This document shows positions 59,047-64,000 of a DNA stretch of 64,000 bases, piece by piece. Position numbers and translations under genes: made by a program. The notes under the pieces are model-generated. The model did no database searches. It saw nothing but the letters and a program-made list of their open reading frames with translations, and was not told the origin of the DNA. This stretch comes from DAOPZC01 sp035353175 (GTDB lineage: Bacteria > Verrucomicrobiota > Kiritimatiellia > RFP12 > UBA1067), in NCBI GenBank assembly GCA_035353175.1, contig DAOPZC010000010.1:1-64000 (forward strand), in the 5' to 3' direction. How positions within the stretch are numbered: position 1 is the stretch's first letter; every line of letters begins with the position of its first letter.

Positions 59047-59132
59047 CACCCGCTCATCGCGCGGGTGTGATTTTACTTCGTTGAATCCGCACCCGAAGAA
59101 AGAGTCGGGAGGGAGGAGTTAGAAGTTCTAAC
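59047..59132. promoter_or_regulatory. Hairpin and 15-bp dyad between the FG-GAP and beta-strand genes
   Basis: In the 245-bp gap, CACCCGC/GCGGGTG forms a 7-bp stem at 59047-59067, and GTTAGAA-G-TTCTAAC at 59118-59132 is a perfect dyad. The first may end the FG-GAP transcript or belong to the leader of the beta-strand gene. The second looks like an operator. Confidence 0.4.
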
Positions 59133-59206
59133 ACGTTGAAAGCAAAAATAACTTGTACGATTCGACAAGCGTGAATCTACGTGTTTTCCAACTCCTCCTT
59201 GGGGCC

Positions 59207-61558
59207 TCATGGCGTCCTTGTGCCGGACGACCGCGGGTTGCTCAAGAAATAGAGATAGCCGTCCTCCGCGCCTCCGATGAAGTCGGGAATGCCGTCGGCG
59301 TCGAAGTCCACGACGGTCGGGCTCACGTCGTGCCCCTCGATGTTTTTGATGTGCAGATGCCCCTTGTTCGCGAAGCGGAAGCGACCGTCCGAAGGCTCCG
59401 TCTGAAGCCAGAGCTCGGCATTCTTCGAGTTGATCAGGATGTCGAGCCTGCCGTCGCCATCCCAGTCCGTCATGCAGAGCTTGCGGCGGCCGCTGCGCCC
59501 GCCCATGTTTTTGTTGAACTGCAGCGGCTCGCCCTTCTCGTTGGTGAAGACCCGCTTCGGATGGAGCAGCACGCGCCGGCCGCCGCGCAGGGCGCGTTCG
59601 AAGAACGCCAGATACCCCTCCTGATCCAGCATCACGAGGTCGACCAACCCGTCCTTGTTCCAGTCCACGGTGACCGGCGTCGTGCGCCACTGGGTCAGCA
59701 GCGCCTTGCCTTCCGGTTTCATCCAACCCCACGCCAGCGCGGGCTGCGGGCCCTCCCACTCGACCTCGACCGGCTGGGCCGCGGCCAGCCGAGGCGCCGC
59801 ACGCGTGCCGACGTTGCGATACCAGACCACCTTGCCCAGAATCGAATTCGCCACGATGTCCGGCAGCCCGTCGCCGTCCCAATCCGCCACCGTCTGCGTC
59901 GTATAACCCCACTTGGCTTCGCACGGCCCCTGGATGCTGCCGTTCGGTCCCGCCATGATGCGCAGCGTCTGATCGCCAGCCGACAGGCGCCGGGGCTCGC
60001 CCCATTTCGGCTTCGCGACGCCTTTGCCGCTGAGGTTCTCGATGAAGGCGATGTAGCCCGCCGTGTTGCCGCAGATCAGGTCCCAGTCGCCGTCGCCGTC
60101 CCAGTCGCACCCCACCGGCGTGACCAGCGCGCCGAACTTCACGTCCTGCGCCTCCTGCCGGAAATAGCGCGGCGCCTGAAAGAGCGGCGCGCCGTCCGGG
60201 CCACGCGCGCCGGTGTTCTCGATGAAGGCCACCCGCCCGTCCTCGTCGCCGCAGATCAGGTCGAGGTCCCCGTCGCCGTCCCAGTCGATCGCCGTGGGGG
60301 TGATCATCTCCAGATCCATCGCCAGCGGCTGGCCGTCGGCCCGCTTCACGCGCACGCCCGCCGCATAGACCGGCTGCTTGCGCGTACCGGTGTTCTGGAA
60401 GTAGGTGAAGCCGTCCAGAAACTCCCCGCACAGGATATCGAGGTCGCCGTCCCCGTCCCAGTCCGCAAAATTCGGCGACGGGCAACCGAACACCTGCAAT
60501 ACCTGGCCGCCCGCCTCGACCGTCCGCGGTTCCTCGTACGCCGGCACAGCGGTCGTGCCGCGGTTGCGGAGCACGTAGACATAGCCGCGCAACGGACCGT
60601 TCGTCCAGGTGCCCGCCGCGTTGTACGCGTTATCCCAGCCGTACGCCTTCCAGTCGCCGACGCCGACGATCAGATCCTGCGCGCCGTCGCCGTCATAGTC
60701 CGCGTAGCGCCACAAATTGGCGCGCACGGCATTTGAATGGATGTTCGATTTGAGGCCCTCGATCTTGACGCCATTCGCAAACCCCGAATCCTTGAAACCG
60801 GGATAGGCGGTGCCCGGCGAAAGCACCTGCGGCTGGCCGTCCACATCACTCACCTGCGCATTGCCCGGTGCCGGGCTGATCCAGCGCCCCGGCTTGAATA
60901 CAGGCATCGGGTTCCGCTCGCCCTTGGGCGTGGGATTCTCGAAAAAATAGACGCCGTTGTAGGGCTTGTCGGGGCAGGCCACCGCGAGGTCGAGGTCGCC
61001 ATCGCCATCGAGGTCCATCGGGAGCGGCCAAGCCCAGAGTCCGACGCCGAGGTCCACCGTCAGCCCCGGGTTGTTGTAGTCGAGGCGCTCCAGTGCGCCG
61101 TCGAGGCTCAGCCCCAGCACCAGCAGGCCGCCCGACCAGTTGCCCTGCGGCAGAGACAACTTCTCACCCGCCTTCAGCGCACGGGTGAACACCTGGAGGG
61201 ACGTCCGCCCGCCGTCGGTATAGCGGAAGGAAAAGCCCTGCGGCTTCCAGCCCGAAAGGTCGATGCCGGCCTGACCGGGCACCGTGGCGAGGTGTGCAGA
61301 CACATTTCTGCGCGCCTCGACCGTGATCTCGGCGCGCCCGCCGCCCGCGGTCTGCGTGTACGTCCATCCGGCCGACTCTTTCGGCAGCTCCGCCCACACG
61401 TAGTCCCGATTCGAAAAGGCGCGCTTTCCGTTGGTCAGCGGCTGCAGCGTCCAGCCGCTGCCCGTCACGACCAGCCCGTCCGCCTCCACGCGTTGCGCCG
61501 CTTCGTCGGCAGAGGCCACCGCCGCGCACAGAACACCCAAAATCGCCATCCGTTTCAT
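59207..61558 (-). CDS. Secreted FG-GAP/VCBS repeat protein
   Basis: 783 aa with a signal peptide ending at ASA. At least seven repeats with calcium-type loops such as DLDGDGDLDLAV, DWDGDGDLDILCG, DWDGDGDLDLICG and DFDADGIPDFIGG indicate an extracellular beta-propeller. The N-terminal 180 residues form a separate beta-sandwich. It probably binds carbohydrate or cell-surface ligands. It lies between the RAYT and the beta-strand-repeat gene on the same strand. Confidence 0.9.
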   Translation of the reverse strand: MKRMAILGVLCAAVASADEAAQRVEADGLVVTGSGWTLQPLTNGKRAFSNRDYVWAELPKESAGWTYTQTAGGGRAEITVEARRNVSAHLATVPGQAGIDLSGWKPQGFSFRYTDGGRTSLQVFTRALKAGEKLSLPQGNWSGGLLVLGLSLDGALERLDYNNPGLTVDLGVGLWAWPLPMDLDGDGDLDLAVACPDKPYNGVYFFENPTPKGERNPMPVFKPGRWISPAPGNAQVSDVDGQPQVLSPGTAYPGFKDSGFANGVKIEGLKSNIHSNAVRANLWRYADYDGDGAQDLIVGVGDWKAYGWDNAYNAAGTWTNGPLRGYVYVLRNRGTTAVPAYEEPRTVEAGGQVLQVFGCPSPNFADWDGDGDLDILCGEFLDGFTYFQNTGTRKQPVYAAGVRVKRADGQPLAMDLEMITPTAIDWDGDGDLDLICGDEDGRVAFIENTGARGPDGAPLFQAPRYFRQEAQDVKFGALVTPVGCDWDGDGDWDLICGNTAGYIAFIENLSGKGVAKPKWGEPRRLSAGDQTLRIMAGPNGSIQGPCEAKWGYTTQTVADWDGDGLPDIVANSILGKVVWYRNVGTRAAPRLAAAQPVEVEWEGPQPALAWGWMKPEGKALLTQWRTTPVTVDWNKDGLVDLVMLDQEGYLAFFERALRGGRRVLLHPKRVFTNEKGEPLQFNKNMGGRSGRRKLCMTDWDGDGRLDILINSKNAELWLQTEPSDGRFRFANKGHLHIKNIEGHDVSPTVVDFDADGIPDFIGGAEDGYLYFLSNPRSSGTRTP

Positions 61559-61608
61559 TTCTCGTTTCCCTCTCTGTTATGCCGTGTGCGTGTCGCTCAC
61601 GAGCCCAT

Positions 61609-61688
61609 CGCGCCGGACGACCGGCGCGCCACCACCCAAAGTGCCGTGCGCGTCCCCGCGCACGGGCCGTCCACGCCTAGACTCCTGC
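61609..61688. repeat. Left REP-like repeat flanking the RAYT
   Basis: 80 bp, matching 62391-62469 with only a few differences in the same orientation. It contains two palindromes: CGCGCCGG..CCGGCGCG and CCGTGCGCG-TCCC-CGCGCACGG. It overlaps the last four codons and the stop of the RAYT gene. Paired palindromes beside a RAYT are the expected arrangement of a REP element and its transposase. Confidence 0.85.
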
Positions 61689-62348
61689 GCACTCTTCTTC
61701 CATGATCGCCGACTTCCAGCGCGGAGCTGTGATCCCCGCCTTGTCCGGATTCTCCCAAACGTACTTCACCTGATAAACATACTCTCTCACACTCCGGATG
61801 ATGTGATCATACGGCTCGTGTTGCCAGATTGCACCGCTCCGGCCCAAAATCCGATTCAGCGCTTTCGCCGTGAAACACGTCCATCCGTGCACGATTTTTC
61901 CAAGCGCCCACCTGCCTGCCGGCTCCACGATCACATGGACGTGATTCGGCATCACACACCACGCATGCAGACGATAGCGCATCCCGTCAAAGAACGACAC
62001 GGCGTCCGCCACGCACTTCGCGCAAGCAGCTTCGCGCAGCAGGCAGCCCCCGCAACCCTGGTCCAGATACGCATTCACCTTATCCGAAAACATCCCTCGC
62101 AGGTCGTTAACGTCCGCTTCGGTCAAGGCCCCATGCGCCGTCCGCAACTGAGCCGCGAGCGACTCGCGTTCCTCCAACCAACGTCGCCGTTGCGAGGCAG
62201 GCACCGAATCTGCCAACCGGAAACAGACGTGATAGATCGCCTTTTCAGCCGACCAGTGCGGCAACAATGGCCCGCTCGACACCTTCAGCGACCCCCAATC
62301 GGGCGCGACGCACAGGTCACTGAGTGTGGTGCCAGACAGATAGCCCAT
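61677..62348 (-). CDS. REP-associated tyrosine transposase (Y1_Tnp)
   Basis: 223 aa. The HUH motif is in CVMPNHVHVIVEP, and the catalytic Tyr lies in the VYQVKYVWENPDKAGI segment that marks RAYTs. An unusual CGGC-x6-CAKC cluster in the middle could be a zinc knuckle. It should nick single-stranded REP hairpins; the flanking 80-bp repeats are the likely substrates. The start at 62348 excludes a frame running through the right-hand repeat. Confidence 0.9.
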   Translation of the reverse strand: MGYLSGTTLSDLCVAPDWGSLKVSSGPLLPHWSAEKAIYHVCFRLADSVPASQRRRWLEERESLAAQLRTAHGALTEADVNDLRGMFSDKVNAYLDQGCGGCLLREAACAKCVADAVSFFDGMRYRLHAWCVMPNHVHVIVEPAGRWALGKIVHGWTCFTAKALNRILGRSGAIWQHEPYDHIIRSVREYVYQVKYVWENPDKAGITAPRWKSAIMEEECAGV

Positions 62349-62390
62349 CGTTCCCTCCGTTGAGTCGCACGGCTCAGTCCACGGCCCCAG

Positions 62391-62469
62391 CGCGCCGGAG
62401 GACCGGCGCGCCACTTCCAAAGTGCCGTGCGCGTCCCCGCGCACGGGCGGTCCACGCCGAGACTCCTGC
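62391..62469. repeat. Right REP-like repeat flanking the RAYT
   Basis: 79-bp direct copy of 61609-61688 with the same two palindromes. It ends exactly at the stop codon of the sialidase-like gene (62469-62471), so the RAYT unit sits tightly between two genes of what looks like one operon. Confidence 0.85.
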
Positions 62470-63491
62470 TATTCCCCCAATTTTCCCGGGTCCAGCACCA
62501 CGTGCCGGACCTTCGCCCGCTTCCACGTGTAGGTGATGTGCACGCGGCCGTCCGCCGCCTGGATGACTGCCGGATAGGAGAACTCGCACTTCTCCTCGGT
62601 TTCAAGATCCAGCACCCGCTGCCATACAAGGCCGTCCTTGGAGAGGGCCACGGACAACGGCGAGCGGCCCTTCTCGACCGGGTTATACACGATCAGATGC
62701 CGGCCGTCTTTCAGGGTCAGCGCGTCGGTGCCCGCGTTCGGGTTGGGCAGGTCCAGCAGCGTCATCTCGCCCCACGTGGCGCCGTTGTCCGTCGAGAAAA
62801 TAGAGAAGACCCGCTTCTCCTTCGTCCGGCCGACCATCTGCAGCTTCGAGCCCGGATGGACCAAAAAGCTCGGCTGGATGGCGTTGATCGTCCGGCCGTG
62901 CAAGGGACCGGTCCGCGTCCATGTCACGCCGTCCTCGCGCGTGGTCTCGACGTGCACGAGCCACGGCCCGTACTCCGAACTGGCGCCGCACAGCAGGCGA
63001 CCGTCGTCCAGCAGCAGCGGCTTGTTCTTGATGGGCCCGATCATGCCGTTGGGCAGGCGGACCGCCGTCGACCAGGTCTGGCCGCCGTCACGCGAGGTCC
63101 GGCGCTCGCCCCACCACCACGTGCAGTCCGGCCCGACTTTGTAGAACAAGACCAGCGTTCCGTCTTTCGCCGCATGCAGCACCGGATTCCAGCAGGGATA
63201 GCGCAGCGTCTCGCTCTGCACGCCGTTCGCCACCTCGACGGCCGGCGTCCAGCGGCCCTGCACCTGTCGCGACGACCAGATCCCGACGTCCTTGCCGCCT
63301 TCGCGCGTGCCGCCGAACCACGCCGCCACGAAGCCGCCCGGCACCTCCGCCACGGTCGACGCGTGGCACGAAGGCGTCGGCATCGGGTCGTTCACAAACT
63401 CCGCCGCTTTGACCGCGCCGCCGGCTTCGACCGCAACGGCCCGCCACGCGAGCGCCAGAACCGTTCCTGCACATGCCCCTCTGATTTTCAT
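62469..63491 (-). CDS. Secreted sialidase-like BNR/Asp-box protein
   Basis: 340 aa, signal peptide ending near VAVEAGG. A six-bladed propeller is indicated by Asp-boxes SRDGGQTW and STDNGATW and the N-terminal TPSCHASTVAEVPGGFVAAWFGG, typical of the exo-alpha-sialidase-like BNR_2 family. Many of these are not true sialidases. The start at 63491 is preferred over 63506 because AAAGGG is 6 bases upstream. It is 19 bp behind the symporter gene, which suggests cleavage and uptake of a sugar or sugar acid. Confidence 0.85.
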   Translation of the reverse strand: MKIRGACAGTVLALAWRAVAVEAGGAVKAAEFVNDPMPTPSCHASTVAEVPGGFVAAWFGGTREGGKDVGIWSSRQVQGRWTPAVEVANGVQSETLRYPCWNPVLHAAKDGTLVLFYKVGPDCTWWWGERRTSRDGGQTWSTAVRLPNGMIGPIKNKPLLLDDGRLLCGASSEYGPWLVHVETTREDGVTWTRTGPLHGRTINAIQPSFLVHPGSKLQMVGRTKEKRVFSIFSTDNGATWGEMTLLDLPNPNAGTDALTLKDGRHLIVYNPVEKGRSPLSVALSKDGLVWQRVLDLETEEKCEFSYPAVIQAADGRVHITYTWKRAKVRHVVLDPGKLGE

Positions 63492-63510
63492 GTTATTCCC
63501 TTTCATGGTC

Positions 63511-64000
63511 CTAAACTCCGGGACGGATAGCCGACTCCGGACGGTCTCTTTTCCGCACGGCCGCAGACAGCACGAACCCCGTCACAAAGATCACGGAGGT
63601 GCCCAGCACGATCGACAGGTTTTTATGGAGCGTCAGCGGCAGCGGGAGATCCTTCTGGAGGACGCTGATCCACGCGATCACCAGGACGCCCAAGACCGCG
63701 CCCAAGACCGCCTCGGGATTGCGCGCCCGTTTCGCGAAATAGCCTAGCAGGAAGAGGCCCAGCATGCCGCCGCTGAACACCGACGAGAGCATCCACCACG
63801 CGTCCAGCGCGCTCTTGACCCGCATCATCGCCAGCGCGCAGGCCACGCCCAGCGCGGCCAGGGCGAGCGTGCCCAGCTGCAGCACGCGCAGGCGCTGCCG
63901 GTCATCCGCGCCGGGCCGCAGATAGCGCAGGTAGTAGTCGGTCATCACGACGGTCGCCCCGCTGTTGAGGCTCGTCGAGACCGTGCTCATGCCAGCCGCA
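63511..64000 (-). CDS. Sodium:solute symporter, partial (C-terminal part)
   Basis: The frame is open to the window edge; only about 163 C-terminal residues are visible. STVSTSLNSGATVVMTDYYLRYLRPGADD is the SSF helix 8 to 9 region with the Na2-site serines, followed by four to five helices and a charged tail. It imports a solute with sodium. The coupling to the sialidase-like gene suggests a sugar acid, as in NanT-type SSF proteins, but this is inference. Confidence 0.9.
   Translation of the reverse strand, partial: AAGMSTVSTSLNSGATVVMTDYYLRYLRPGADDRQRLRVLQLGTLALAALGVACALAMMRVKSALDAWWMLSSVFSGGMLGLFLLGYFAKRARNPEAVLGAVLGVLVIAWISVLQKDLPLPLTLHKNLSIVLGTSVIFVTGFVLSAAVRKRDRPESAIRPGV

Noticed and set aside
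1..64000. CRISPR arrays, tRNA or rRNA genes
   Set aside because: No regularly spaced repeats, no cloverleaf with a TTCRA arm and no rRNA signature was recognised by eye. A tRNAscan/Infernal run would be needed to exclude a missed tRNA.

Overview
The window is high-GC, densely coded DNA from what looks like an anaerobic, Gram-negative, polysaccharide-degrading bacterium of the PVC group, most like a Kiritimatiellota/Verrucomicrobia lineage. This assignment is inference. It rests on LPS and peptidoglycan genes (lpxC, murC), several secreted glycoside hydrolases, a beta-strand-repeat surface protein, an adenosylcobalamin-dependent ribonucleotide reductase, TRAP transporters, a RAYT transposase and the mercury methylation pair hgcAB. 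I found no tRNA, rRNA or CRISPR array.

Region 1 (1-3150): a glycosyltransferase/response-regulator operon on the minus strand, with inverted repeats in front of it and a 49-bp palindrome behind it. Region 2 (3186-14031) is the highlight. It is one continuous minus-strand metal(loid) island reading SAM methyltransferase, arsR, hgcA, hgcB, AhpD-like protein, arsD, arsA, Cys-rich membrane protein, CcdA-like protein, arsC, rhodanese lipoprotein, acr3, Zn/Cd-type P-ATPase. Two nearly identical promoters (TTGAC[A/G]-N17-TA[A/C]ATT), each overlapping the same TTCGTTATATGRCGAA dyad, drive the methyltransferase-arsR-hgcAB half and the arsDA half. The island therefore looks like one ArsR regulon that contains the mercury methylation genes.

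Region 3 (14062-16180): a plus-strand GH127 gene bracketed by 52-bp direct repeats. Region 4 (16229-20025): a second ArsR-controlled operon, with an ArsP-type permease, two thioredoxins, a DGC-domain protein and CcdA. Region 5 (20175-27122): a minus-strand glycan operon with a GH36-like/GH78-like fusion, a beta-helix protein and decayed gene pieces. It lies between direct copies of the 5' end of the Region 4 operon; the distal copy (27396-28053) is degraded.

Region 6 (28160-50178) is mainly chromosomal: an MscS channel, an orphan DctQ/OadG pair behind a structured leader, a Na/Pi cotransporter, YggT-DUF167, a 701-aa unknown protein, a TRAP P-Q-M-UspA operon, a PQQ-propeller protein, RNase R, an aldo/keto reductase, GluQ, class II RNR with paired NrdR-like boxes, and a membrane metallopeptidase. 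Region 7 (50202-54802): lpxC, a thioredoxin, murC and comEC. Region 8 (55081-64000): a Tat-exported TIM-barrel protein, a beta-strand-repeat protein, an FG-GAP protein, a RAYT flanked by REP-like repeats, a sialidase-like BNR protein and a truncated sodium:solute symporter.
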